Below, piece after piece: positions 23,666 through 32,183 of a DNA stretch of 64,000 nucleotides. The notes beneath the pieces were generated by a model that saw only the letters and a program-made list of their open reading frames with translations, was not told where the DNA came from and searched no databases. Every line of letters begins with the position of its first letter. Position 1 is the stretch's first letter. The stretch comes from Candidatus Kutchimonas denitrificans (lineage in GTDB: Bacteria > Gemmatimonadota > Gemmatimonadetes > Palauibacterales > KS3-K002): contig JAACAK010000120.1 of the NCBI GenBank assembly GCA_011774835.1, forward strand, positions 1 to 64,000, in the 5' to 3' direction. A program made the position numbers and the translations under genes.

Positions 23666-26212
23666 ATGCCAGACGACAAGCGGGCGATCGACACGCCCGA
23701 TAGCGTAATAAAGGAAGCCGGAGCGCCCGAATACGAGCCGCCCTATCGCTGGGCCGGTGTCGTCGGCCTTATGGTGTTCGCCCTCTACGCCATCACGCTG
23801 GCACCCACCACCGCCTTTTGGGATACCAGCGAGTACATCGCCACCGCGCACATCCTCGGCATACCGCATCCGCCGGGCAACCCGGTGTTCATCATCCTGG
23901 CGCGGACGTGGGAGATCCTGATGACGCCCGTGCCGCTCCCCACGGCGATGAAGATCAACCTCTTCTCGGCGGCGATGAGCGCCACCGCCGCGGCTTTCTG
24001 GTTCCTGGTCGTTCATCGCGTGCTCGCCTTCTTCTCCGACCAGGAGCTGTTTCGCCGCGCCGGCGCCGGCGCCGCCGCCTTCATCTCCGCCACCGCCTTC
24101 ACCGTCTGGAACCAGTCGGTGGTGAACGAGAAGGTCTACACGGTGAGCCTGATGACCATCGCCCTGCTCACCTGGCTCATCTTCCGCTGGCGCGACAACC
24201 TGGGGAAGGGCAAAGACGACAACCTGCTCATCCTGATCGTCTTCCTGCTGGCCCTATCCCTTGGCAACCACCTGATGGCATTCCTGGTGGCGCCGGCCAT
24301 GCTGCTCTTCATCATCTGGGTGCACCCCCGGGTGCTCGCCCGCCCGCGGCTCTACGCCTTCGCGGCGCTGGCCTGGTTCCTGGGACTGAGCGCCCAGCTG
24401 GCGCTGCCGATCCGGGCGAACGATCGGCCGGTGATCAACGAGGCCGAGCCGGTATGCGGATCGGTCGTCGCCGCCGCCTACGAGATCGTTCGCCTCCATC
24501 CGCCGGTATCGCTGGTCGCCGGCAAACCGGAAAACGACCGCTGCCCGGCCCTCGCATCCTCCCTGCGGCGCGAGCAGTATCGGAAGCCGCCGATCAATCT
24601 GAACCCGATCTTCTACGTTCCCGGCTCGCCGCGTAACCCGCCGCGCGACATGAAGCTCCTGCGCTGGCAGTTCATCAACTTCGCCCAGTACTTCGATTGG
24701 CAGTGGGCGCGCAGCCTGAACGGGGACAATACGTTCTTCGCCTGGGTGCGGGCCCCCTTCACCCTGGTCTTTCTCCTCCTCGGCCTGCTGGGCGCCTGGC
24801 GCCACTACTACGCCGATCGGATCTCGTGGGTCTACTTCGCGGCGCTGTTCGCGACCGTCAGTTTCGGGCTGGTCATCTATCTCAACTTCAAGTACGGCTA
24901 CTCGGTCGGCGCCACCACGATCGGGCCAAACGGCTCCGAGGTCGGCGTTCCCCGCAGCTGGCGCGAGGTCCGCGAGCGCGACTACTTCTTCATCGTTTCC
25001 TTCTCGTTCTGGGGCGTATGGGCGGGCATCGGGCTCGCGGCGCTCTGGCGCGCGTTCGCCGAGACCATCGCCGGGTCGTCGGCCCGCATCACGACCGACC
25101 ACCTCAAGCGGGCCAGCCCCGTCCTCCTGCTGGCCCTGCTGCCGATGCTCCTCAACTGGCAGTACGCCAGCCGCGCCGGCGACTATGCCGCTCGCGATTG
25201 GGCCTACAACCTGCTCATGTCCGTCGAGCCGTACGGCGTCCTGTTCACCAACGGCGACAACGACACGTTCCCGCTCTGGTACCTGCAGGAGGTGGAGGGG
25301 CTGCGTCAGGACGTCACGGTCATCGTCTATTCGTACCTGGCCACACCCTGGTACTCGAAACAGCTCCGTGACCTGACGGCCCCCTGCGACGGCCAGGACC
25401 CATCGCGCGACGAGACGCGGATCATATGTCAGAGATCGTTCGAGCCGGACGAGGCGCTGCCGATCTACTCCGAGATGGAGTGGACGCGGCCCACCCGCTC
25501 GATCCTGCAGGCGACCGACGAGCAGCTGGAGAGCGTGCCCGAATGCTATCCGATCGATCGGCGCGGCAACTGCGCCGCCTTCGCCGATACGCAGGCGGTG
25601 CGCATCGGCGGTATCGTCGGAACGATTCCCCGCGGTGAGCGCCTGCTGCGCAATGACATCATGCTGCTACAGATACTTCAGGGCGCCGCCGGCGACCGCC
25701 CCATCTATTTCGCGGGCACCACGGGGACGTACGAGAACTTCGACCTGCAGCGCTGGATGGTCCGGCAGGGTGTGGCGTTCAAGTTGGAGCCCATCGACTT
25801 TCAGCCGCGCGGCTCGATCATCCCGATCCCGGTCCAGGCACGGAACCAGGGTGGCCGGGACACGCCGTGGTGGATCAACGTCGAACGGACCGAGACGCTC
25901 CTGGAGGAACACTACATCTATCGCGACATCACCGAGTGGGACTTCTGGCCCGACCTGACGACCAGCGGAATTCCGCTCCAGTACTATCAGGCGTACATGG
26001 CGCTGGCCAACGCCGAGCTGGTGACTGGTGACCAGGCCGAATCGGACAGCGCGGTGGACCGCGCCATCGACTTCCTCGAGGTGGCCCTCGGACCGCTGCC
26101 CGAGGAGATGCGCGACGTGCGGCCGGAGACCGTGGCGCCACCGGCGGCGACCGACGTGGAGACCGAACCGATCGAGCTGCCCCCCGATTCCGAGCCGGGG
26201 GGCAGAGACTGA
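23666..26212 (+). CDS. DUF2723 polytopic membrane protein (glycosyltransferase-like)
   Basis: The N-terminal part has many membrane helices with the DUF2723 signature: YAITLAPTTAFWDTSEYIATAHILGIPHPPGNP. The C-terminal third is likely extracytoplasmic and contains FTNGDNDTFPLWYLQEVEG, a conserved stretch of this family. The human DUF2723 protein TMEM260 is a protein O-mannosyltransferase, so a sugar transferase acting on exported proteins or lipids is likely. At 848 residues it is a full-length bacterial member. It converges on sbcC across a 48-base gap with a hairpin. Confidence 0.85.
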   Translation: MPDDKRAIDTPDSVIKEAGAPEYEPPYRWAGVVGLMVFALYAITLAPTTAFWDTSEYIATAHILGIPHPPGNPVFIILARTWEILMTPVPLPTAMKINLFSAAMSATAAAFWFLVVHRVLAFFSDQELFRRAGAGAAAFISATAFTVWNQSVVNEKVYTVSLMTIALLTWLIFRWRDNLGKGKDDNLLILIVFLLALSLGNHLMAFLVAPAMLLFIIWVHPRVLARPRLYAFAALAWFLGLSAQLALPIRANDRPVINEAEPVCGSVVAAAYEIVRLHPPVSLVAGKPENDRCPALASSLRREQYRKPPINLNPIFYVPGSPRNPPRDMKLLRWQFINFAQYFDWQWARSLNGDNTFFAWVRAPFTLVFLLLGLLGAWRHYYADRISWVYFAALFATVSFGLVIYLNFKYGYSVGATTIGPNGSEVGVPRSWREVRERDYFFIVSFSFWGVWAGIGLAALWRAFAETIAGSSARITTDHLKRASPVLLLALLPMLLNWQYASRAGDYAARDWAYNLLMSVEPYGVLFTNGDNDTFPLWYLQEVEGLRQDVTVIVYSYLATPWYSKQLRDLTAPCDGQDPSRDETRIICQRSFEPDEALPIYSEMEWTRPTRSILQATDEQLESVPECYPIDRRGNCAAFADTQAVRIGGIVGTIPRGERLLRNDIMLLQILQGAAGDRPIYFAGTTGTYENFDLQRWMVRQGVAFKLEPIDFQPRGSIIPIPVQARNQGGRDTPWWINVERTETLLEEHYIYRDITEWDFWPDLTTSGIPLQYYQAYMALANAELVTGDQAESDSAVDRAIDFLEVALGPLPEEMRDVRPETVAPPAATDVETEPIELPPDSEPGGRD

Positions 26213-26237
26213 TCCGACATCCGACCAGGAGATAATC

Positions 26238-26264
26238 GTGACGCGCCGGTCGCCGGGCCGTCAC
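26238..26264. terminator. Hairpin between convergent DUF2723 gene and sbcC
   Basis: GTGACG at 26238 pairs with CGTCAC ending at 26264, with an inner GCC/GGC stem and one bulged base. It starts 25 bases after the DUF2723 stop and touches the sbcC stop. There is no T-tract, so factor-independent termination is uncertain. Confidence 0.4.
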
Positions 26265-28711
26265 GTCGTCAGAGCCAGATCCTCCAGCTCCGGCTCGCCA
26301 GCTGAGGCGTCCGGGCTCTCATCCCGCACCACGCTGGCGCCCGTGCTCTCCTCGTAGGCGACACGAACCACCTGGTCCATCCCGTCGCGGATCGACTCGA
26401 TATGCGTGATCAGGATCACCTGCTCAAAGCGGTCTTGCAGACGCTGCAGCAGGCGAACCACGCTCTCCCGACGCTGGTCGTCCAGGCCGCCGAACACCTC
26501 GTCGAAGATTAGCAGCGAGAGCGTCTGGCCCGCCCGGTCGGCGATCATCTGGCTGATCGCCAGCCTCAGCACCAGATTCGCCAGATCCTCTTCCCCGCCT
26601 GAGATGACCGGCTTCTCATCGCCTTCGTCCAGCACGACGACATCGTAGTCGGGTCCGATCTCCAGACGGTTGTAACGGCCGTCGGTCAGCTCGGCGAGGA
26701 ACACGCTGGCAATCTCCGACAGCTCTGGACGCACCCGGTCGTTCAGTTCGTGCCGCAGCTCGCCCAGCGCCCGGTACAGATCGTTGTGCAAGCGCAGCTC
26801 CTTCTCCCGGGCCGTTATGCTGGCCTCGAGCTGCCGGTGCTCCTTCTCCGCCATCCGCGCGGCTTCCGCCCCGGCCCGTGCACCCTCCAGCTCCGTCCGC
26901 GCTCGCTCGACGTCCAGGCGCGCCGCTTCCAGCGTCACCCGCGCCGCCTCGAATTTCGCGCCGACTTCCCGATACTCTTCCTCGGAGAACGCCAGTCCCT
27001 CGCGGCTCGCCTCGAGCTCCTCGATCTGCGCCCGAATCTGCCGCTCCTCTTCCTGCGCCTCCGCCATTTCGCTCCGCAGCTGCGGCCGTCGCTCCAGCCG
27101 CGTTTCCAACTGAGTGATCTTCTTCTCCAACTCGCTCAGCCGTTCGATCCCCCGGCGGACCTCGGCATGCCGATCGGCGTCGTAGCCGTCGGGCAGCGCG
27201 GCGACCGCGCCCGCCAGCTTGCGGGCGCGCTCTTCTTCCGCGCCCAGCTCCGATTTCAGCGAGGCGGTCTGGGCCAGCGCGGATTCGGCGTCCGCCAGCT
27301 TGGACACCAGCCGCTCCAAACCCTGGCGCGACCGGGCCAACCGCTCCCGAGCCTCGGCCACTTCCGCTGGCTCCGACTCGAGCTGCTTCTCCCGCTTGCG
27401 ATACCACTTGCCGTCCTGGACGACCTCCTCGTACTGATTGCGGACCAGCGTCAGAACCTCCTCGTACTCGGCACCCAGCGGACGGCGACAGGTGGGGCAG
27501 GTGCCATCCGGCCCCTCTTTCTCCAGACCCTCGATCTGCTCCTCCAGCTCCTTGGCCTGATCCAGCAGGATGCGCAGCTGGGCGTTCACTTCCTGCTTGT
27601 CACGCTGCCAGCTGGCCGCCGCCTCCTCCCGCTTCTTTTCCAGCCGTTCGCACTCGGCCTCCTGCTCCGCCAGCTTCTCCTTCAGTTCGTCCCGGTCCCT
27701 CGCGTTCTTTTCCTGCTCCGCGATTCGCTTGGACAGCGCGACCACTCGCTCGCGCTGTTCCTCGAGCTGCCTGGTCAGCGCCTGTCGCCTGGCCTCGGCG
27801 TCGGCGAGCTCGCGCAGCTTGCTTTCTTCCTCGCGCAGGGCGGATAGCGGCGCCGCCTCGGCCCGCAGGCGCTCCAGCTCTCCGGCCGCGTCGGCCAGCC
27901 GGGCCAGCTCGGCCTCCGTCTCTTTCTCGTCCTTGATCACACGCTCGAGCCGCGTGCCCAGGATCCGCAGCTCGCCACTGAGGTCCTGATGCCGCTCCCG
28001 CTTCTCCTGCAGCTCGGTCCAGAGCGGCTCCACGTCGGCGAAGCCCGCCGCGGCTTCGCCACTCCGAGTCTCCGCCGCGCCCAGGGCCGCGTTGGCGTCC
28101 TTCAGGCGCTCCTCCGCCGCCTCACGATCCGCTTCGAGCTTCTCCCGATCGCCCAGCGCGCGGGTGAGCTCCTCGACCTGGCCCCGCAGGACCTTGCGCT
28201 GGCCGCCCACCAGATCCTGGGCAGCCCGCAGCCGCTCATAGCCGAGCACCTGCGACAGGAAACGAGCCCGATCGGTGGGTCCCATGCCGGCCAGCACCTG
28301 GAGCTGCTTCTGACCGGTGAAGTACGTGTTGTAGAACTCGCGGCGCGTCATCCCGAGCCGTCGCGTGAGCTGACGTGTCACCTCGGTGGTGCCGGCGGCG
28401 ATGGGTTCCGGGGTCTCGCTGCGGTAGAGCTCGGCCGTCTTCGGCGAGCGTACGACGCGCAAGCGCTCGCCGCGCAGCTCGAACTCGAGCTCGGCACGCA
28501 CCAGCGAGCGGCCGGGCGCCCGATTGAAGCGAAGCGTGTCCTTGGTCCCGCGGATCGCCTGGGTCCCGTAGATCGCCCAGGCGATCGCCTCGAGGATGGT
28601 AGTCTTGCCCGAGCCGTTGGGGCCAATGATCCCCGTCAGCCCGGACCGGAGCTCGAGCTGGGTGTCGGGGTGCTGGCGGAAGTTCTCGAGGGTGACGCGC
28701 AGCAGCCGCAT
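26261..28711 (-). CDS. sbcC: SbcC/Rad50-type SMC-like ATPase
   Basis: Rad50-type ATPases partner with Mre11/SbcD nucleases to process DNA ends. Walker A GPNGSGKTT is at residues 30-38. Two long coiled coils flank the zinc-hook motif CPTC (DGTCPTCRRPLG). The signature ISGGEEDLANLVLRLAIS and Walker B LLIFDEVFGGLDD close the ATPase. I start at the ATG at 28711 (MRLLRVTLENF), one base after the sbcD stop; the track ORF adds 14 residues inside sbcD. It is the last gene of a HerA-like/secreted/sbcDC operon. Confidence 0.95.
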   Translation of the reverse strand: MRLLRVTLENFRQHPDTQLELRSGLTGIIGPNGSGKTTILEAIAWAIYGTQAIRGTKDTLRFNRAPGRSLVRAELEFELRGERLRVVRSPKTAELYRSETPEPIAAGTTEVTRQLTRRLGMTRREFYNTYFTGQKQLQVLAGMGPTDRARFLSQVLGYERLRAAQDLVGGQRKVLRGQVEELTRALGDREKLEADREAAEERLKDANAALGAAETRSGEAAAGFADVEPLWTELQEKRERHQDLSGELRILGTRLERVIKDEKETEAELARLADAAGELERLRAEAAPLSALREEESKLRELADAEARRQALTRQLEEQRERVVALSKRIAEQEKNARDRDELKEKLAEQEAECERLEKKREEAAASWQRDKQEVNAQLRILLDQAKELEEQIEGLEKEGPDGTCPTCRRPLGAEYEEVLTLVRNQYEEVVQDGKWYRKREKQLESEPAEVAEARERLARSRQGLERLVSKLADAESALAQTASLKSELGAEEERARKLAGAVAALPDGYDADRHAEVRRGIERLSELEKKITQLETRLERRPQLRSEMAEAQEEERQIRAQIEELEASREGLAFSEEEYREVGAKFEAARVTLEAARLDVERARTELEGARAGAEAARMAEKEHRQLEASITAREKELRLHNDLYRALGELRHELNDRVRPELSEIASVFLAELTDGRYNRLEIGPDYDVVVLDEGDEKPVISGGEEDLANLVLRLAISQMIADRAGQTLSLLIFDEVFGGLDDQRRESVVRLLQRLQDRFEQVILITHIESIRDGMDQVVRVAYEESTGASVVRDESPDASAGEPELEDLALTT

Positions 28712-28712
28712 C

Positions 28713-29924
28713 TCACTCTCTGCCTTCCAGCGACTCTTTCTCCTCGGCCTCATGCAGGTACCTGAGGCCGAGGGCGATCAGCGCCTCGCGGTCGACCGAA
28801 TCGGACTCCGGCTTGAAGCGAGCTTTGAGAAAGGACTCGAGCTCTTCGCGCAGCGTCATGCGCCGGCCGGGCGCGCCCGACGCGACGCGCCGCTCCACTT
28901 GCGGCGGCTTCGGCTCGAGGTTGAAATGGAGCGCCTCGGTCCGGAACCCGCGGATCTTCTTGTGGTCCAGCTCCCTGTAGATCTCGCGCGGCACGTTGAA
29001 GATGCGCAGCCTGACGATCTTGCCGGCGATCCCATCGGGGATCCCCGTCACCGCCGCCTCGATCGCCTGGTCCAGCTCACCTGGAGTCTGGTCGTAGTAG
29101 AGGATGGGGTCGAGATCCAGGACCGGGCGCGGGTTGGCCAGCTTGTGGAAGACCGCCCGGCCGCCGTCGAGGTCGAACTCGATGAAGCCCTTGCCCCACT
29201 CCGCTCGCTTCCAGGTGTCTTCCTTTTCGACTCGCGCGTCGTCCGCCTCCGCCCAGATGTTGAGGCTCGTCCGCTCGATCGCGCCCGCGTAATACATGTT
29301 GGGCGCCAGCTGCGTCCGCAGGTGGTAGTGGCCCAGCGCCACGTAGCTCCAGTCCGTCGGTTCGATTTCGTTCCGCTGCAGCTTCGCCGCCCCGAAGTCC
29401 ATCAGCAGCTTGAGTCGCTCGTCGTCGATCTCGGCGTGGGCCACCAGCACGTTGTGGGTGGCGTCGGGGTCCGGTTCGATGGCGACGCTGGCACCGCCGT
29501 ACAGCTCGGCGTGGGGCAGGCACAAGATCGCGGTATCCAGGTCCGGGAACGCCAGGCGGCGCGCCTCGTGGTGCGCCACGTAAACGCCGTCGATCTCCTC
29601 GAACAGCCTCAGGATGCTCCCCGTCTCCGCTGCCTTGGGCGAGTCGTGGTTGCCCGCCACGATGACCACACGGGTACCCGCCGTCTCGCTCCGGAACCGC
29701 GACAGTCGGCGGAACGCGTCGGCGATCGCGATGTTCGAAGGCCGGACCGTATGGAAGACGTCGCCGGCGATGATCAGCAGCTCGGGCTCGAGCTTCGCCG
29801 CGCGCTCGAGCAGCTCGCGGAAGGCCCGGGCCACATCGGCCTCCCGGATGTTGATCCCGCGCGGGTCGGTCCGGTGGTAGGCCCGGTAGCCGAGATGCAG
29901 GTCGGCCGCGTGCACCAGCTTCAT
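28713..29924 (-). CDS. sbcD: SbcD/Mre11-type DNA exonuclease
   Basis: This metallophosphoesterase cleaves DNA ends together with SbcC. Phosphoesterase motifs are in order: HAADLHLG, LLIIAGDVFH, VIVAGNHDSP, and later NVLVAHAEID and VALGHYHLR. At 403 residues it has the usual size with a C-terminal cap region. It overlaps the upstream secreted-protein gene by four bases and is directly followed by sbcC, as in most genomes. Confidence 0.95.
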   Translation of the reverse strand: MKLVHAADLHLGYRAYHRTDPRGINIREADVARAFRELLERAAKLEPELLIIAGDVFHTVRPSNIAIADAFRRLSRFRSETAGTRVVIVAGNHDSPKAAETGSILRLFEEIDGVYVAHHEARRLAFPDLDTAILCLPHAELYGGASVAIEPDPDATHNVLVAHAEIDDERLKLLMDFGAAKLQRNEIEPTDWSYVALGHYHLRTQLAPNMYYAGAIERTSLNIWAEADDARVEKEDTWKRAEWGKGFIEFDLDGGRAVFHKLANPRPVLDLDPILYYDQTPGELDQAIEAAVTGIPDGIAGKIVRLRIFNVPREIYRELDHKKIRGFRTEALHFNLEPKPPQVERRVASGAPGRRMTLREELESFLKARFKPESDSVDREALIALGLRYLHEAEEKESLEGRE

Positions 29925-30820
29925 GGCGCCTCCACCAGCTCGAGACGGCCGTTGGCATGCCCGGTCAGCTCCACCTCGGCCGCGCCGGTGGAGTGAAGCG
30001 CGAACATGTCCAGCTCGTAGCTGCCCCCGACGAACCGGCCCTCTGCGATGGCGAACAGCGAGACGCCGGTAAAGCTCGCTTCCATGTGCAGAGGCAAACC
30101 CAGCTCCATCGCCTCGATACTCTCCTCGCGGGTGTAGCTGCCCGAGAGCGCGATCACCGCGATCGGTCCGTCCGGCCCTTCCCTGACTTCTCTCAGCGTA
30201 TGCTCGAGCTCGAACTCCATGCTCTCCGGTCCGCCGATGCCCGTCTGAAGCGGCAGGCTGGCCCGCCCCGTCCAGCTGTCGCCGACTCGCACGGGCGTCG
30301 CCGGCAGAAAGGTGGGCATGCCCGCCTGGTGGAACTGTCGCGCCAGAGGAACCATGCTCGGGCTCGAGTAGGAGACGTCGAGGGTCTCCGCGGTCGGCGT
30401 CGTCTTCACACGGGCAGTGCCGGAGAGCAGCTCGCGGCGCGCCGAGGCGTGTCCGGGCGGCGGCGGTATCTCCTCGTCACCCAGCCGGCCCTGGAACTGG
30501 TAGTCGTGCCAGCGGACCTCGAAGATGTGCGTCTCATCGGGCGCCACATCGGCGAGCCGCTGCTCGTACTCCACCGCGGTCCGCACGTCCATCCCCTGGC
30601 TCAGCACGGCGAGCAGGCGGCGCGTCGCCTCATCCATCGCCCCGGAGCCGCTGTACTCCGCTCGCATCTCCAGGTCGAACGCCAGCCGGTAATGGTCCAC
30701 GCGCCCGATTCGGTCGCCGAGACGCAGGCGGTGCTCGCCCTGTCCCTGCTGGCCCGCGGCCGTCGTCGCGAGACATGTCCCGACGGCGAACAGGATGGCG
30801 AGGGCGGCCGCTCTCGACAT
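29921..30820 (-). CDS. Secreted protein of unknown function
   Basis: The ATG at 30820 gives a clear signal peptide (MSRAAALAILFAVGTCLATTAAGQQ), so I prefer it to the track start 25 residues upstream. The remaining 275 residues look like an all-beta exported domain, with VRVGDSWTGRASLPL near the middle. The secreted product of the gene two positions upstream has a comparable VGLGGRWEGQVAVPI in a similar place, so the two may be distant paralogues. Its location between HerA-like and Mre11/Rad50-like genes has no obvious explanation. Confidence 0.75.
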   Translation of the reverse strand: MSRAAALAILFAVGTCLATTAAGQQGQGEHRLRLGDRIGRVDHYRLAFDLEMRAEYSGSGAMDEATRRLLAVLSQGMDVRTAVEYEQRLADVAPDETHIFEVRWHDYQFQGRLGDEEIPPPPGHASARRELLSGTARVKTTPTAETLDVSYSSPSMVPLARQFHQAGMPTFLPATPVRVGDSWTGRASLPLQTGIGGPESMEFELEHTLREVREGPDGPIAVIALSGSYTREESIEAMELGLPLHMEASFTGVSLFAIAEGRFVGGSYELDMFALHSTGAAEVELTGHANGRLELVEAP

Positions 30821-31290
30821 CAGAAACGGAAGACCCCGAGGATGACAAGATAGATGAGGGCGGCGCCGACGGCGTTGCCGACGATCACTTGCCACCGCAC
30901 GCGTCGCGCGAACTGGGGCGACACAGTCCCCTCCTCCGCGTCGCGTTCCGCGAACCCGGCCAGCGCCACCGCGTTAGGGATGACGAAGAACAGAGTGGCC
31001 AGGAAGACCAGCGTGCCGATGATCTGCATCTGGAACAGCCAGTGATCGGGGAAGGGCTGGAACCACTCACGGTTGGTCGCGAACACCAGCGCGATACCCG
31101 ACACGAACGTCACGATCGCCACGGCGGAGATGAAACCGCGATAGTAGCGGGCTGCGGTGTTGTAGGCGAAGACGATGATCCTCGGGTCGGCCGTCCGTCG
31201 AGCCCGGCCGGTCCAGATCCCCAGCGTCGTCATCCCTCCCAGCCAAAACGCCATGCCCGCCAGATGCAGAAAACCCCAGAGCTTGACCAC
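30820..31290 (-). CDS. CopD/DUF2269-like four-helix membrane protein
   Basis: The 156-residue product starts with GTG and has four helices. Conserved-looking His and aromatic residues (LHLAGMAFWLGG, YNTAARYYRGF) match the general pattern of CopD or DUF2269 integral membrane proteins, which often bind heme or copper. The stop codon shares one base with the next start (TGATG). Why it lies in a DNA-repair operon is unknown. Confidence 0.65.
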   Translation of the reverse strand: MVKLWGFLHLAGMAFWLGGMTTLGIWTGRARRTADPRIIVFAYNTAARYYRGFISAVAIVTFVSGIALVFATNREWFQPFPDHWLFQMQIIGTLVFLATLFFVIPNAVALAGFAERDAEEGTVSPQFARRVRWQVIVGNAVGAALIYLVILGVFRF

Positions 31291-31300
31291 GCTTCCCTCC

Positions 31301-32182
31301 CTACCTGCGGATCAGTTGTCCTCGCCACTCTATCACGGTGCGACTCGGCGGCAAACCGCTCGTATCCTCCCAGTTCACCTCGAGATTGGCCAGTGCCATC
31401 ATCTCCTCGTAGTAGCCGCCGCTGACCGAAAAGACGCTCTCGCCGAAGTACTCGCCGCTGACGGTCCGCACGCCGATCGATACGCCCACCGGTTCGCCAT
31501 CGAACTCGATCCGCGCCCGGACCCCATCCGGCTCTCGACTCACCTCCGCCAGCCGATAGGTCACCTGCACTAGCGCTTCCTGACGCGAACCGTCCGGCGC
31601 CGTGATCGGCACCGCGACCTGCCCCTCCCATCGGCCGCCGAGGCCCACCGAATCGGCGGGCAAGGCCATCGCCAGACCCGCCAGGATGTCGGCCAGCGAA
31701 CGGGCGACGGGACGTACCGCGTCCGACGACACCTGGACGCCGAGCGGCCGACCCAGCGGGCTGAAGCGGAGCGTCGCGCGACGTCCGACCTTCTGGAAGA
31801 TGCTGTCCCAGGCCACGGGTGACAGGGTCCGATCCTCTTCGCCGCTGAACCGGTAGCCGAGCCAGTAGATCAGGTAACGCCGATCCTCGTCGGCGGCCGC
31901 CGGCGTCGAGACCACCGTGCCGGCGACATCCCGAGTGGTGGACTGGGGGGCCGTTACGGCTGCCAGCAGGTCGTGGCGCGGGTCGTCCTCCGGGATGTCG
32001 AAGACCAGCCGGCTCGTCAGCTGACCGGTGAACCGGAAGTGGCCCACGACCCCAGAGTCGGCCACCAGCCTGAGCTGAACGCGCCGGCCGCCCGTTCGGT
32101 CCGGCCCCTGCGCCGCCGCGACGCCGGCGCAGGCGTTCAGCAGCGCCAGAGTCACGGCGGTCAGCGCATACCGACGCGTCAC
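31301..32182 (-). CDS. Secreted protein of unknown function, possible paralogue of its downstream neighbour
   Basis: I use the GTG at 32182, which has GGAGGTGA upstream and yields a signal peptide (MTRRYALTAVTLALLNACAGVAAAQ). The ORF track begins four codons earlier, overlapping the HerA-like gene. The mature part is about 265 residues and predicted beta-rich. Lines such as VGLGGRWEGQVAVPI and SREPDGVRARIEFDG parallel the other secreted protein of the operon. No known family is recognised. Confidence 0.75.
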   Translation of the reverse strand: MTRRYALTAVTLALLNACAGVAAAQGPDRTGGRRVQLRLVADSGVVGHFRFTGQLTSRLVFDIPEDDPRHDLLAAVTAPQSTTRDVAGTVVSTPAAADEDRRYLIYWLGYRFSGEEDRTLSPVAWDSIFQKVGRRATLRFSPLGRPLGVQVSSDAVRPVARSLADILAGLAMALPADSVGLGGRWEGQVAVPITAPDGSRQEALVQVTYRLAEVSREPDGVRARIEFDGEPVGVSIGVRTVSGEYFGESVFSVSGGYYEEMMALANLEVNWEDTSGLPPSRTVIEWRGQLIRR

Positions 32183-32183
32183 C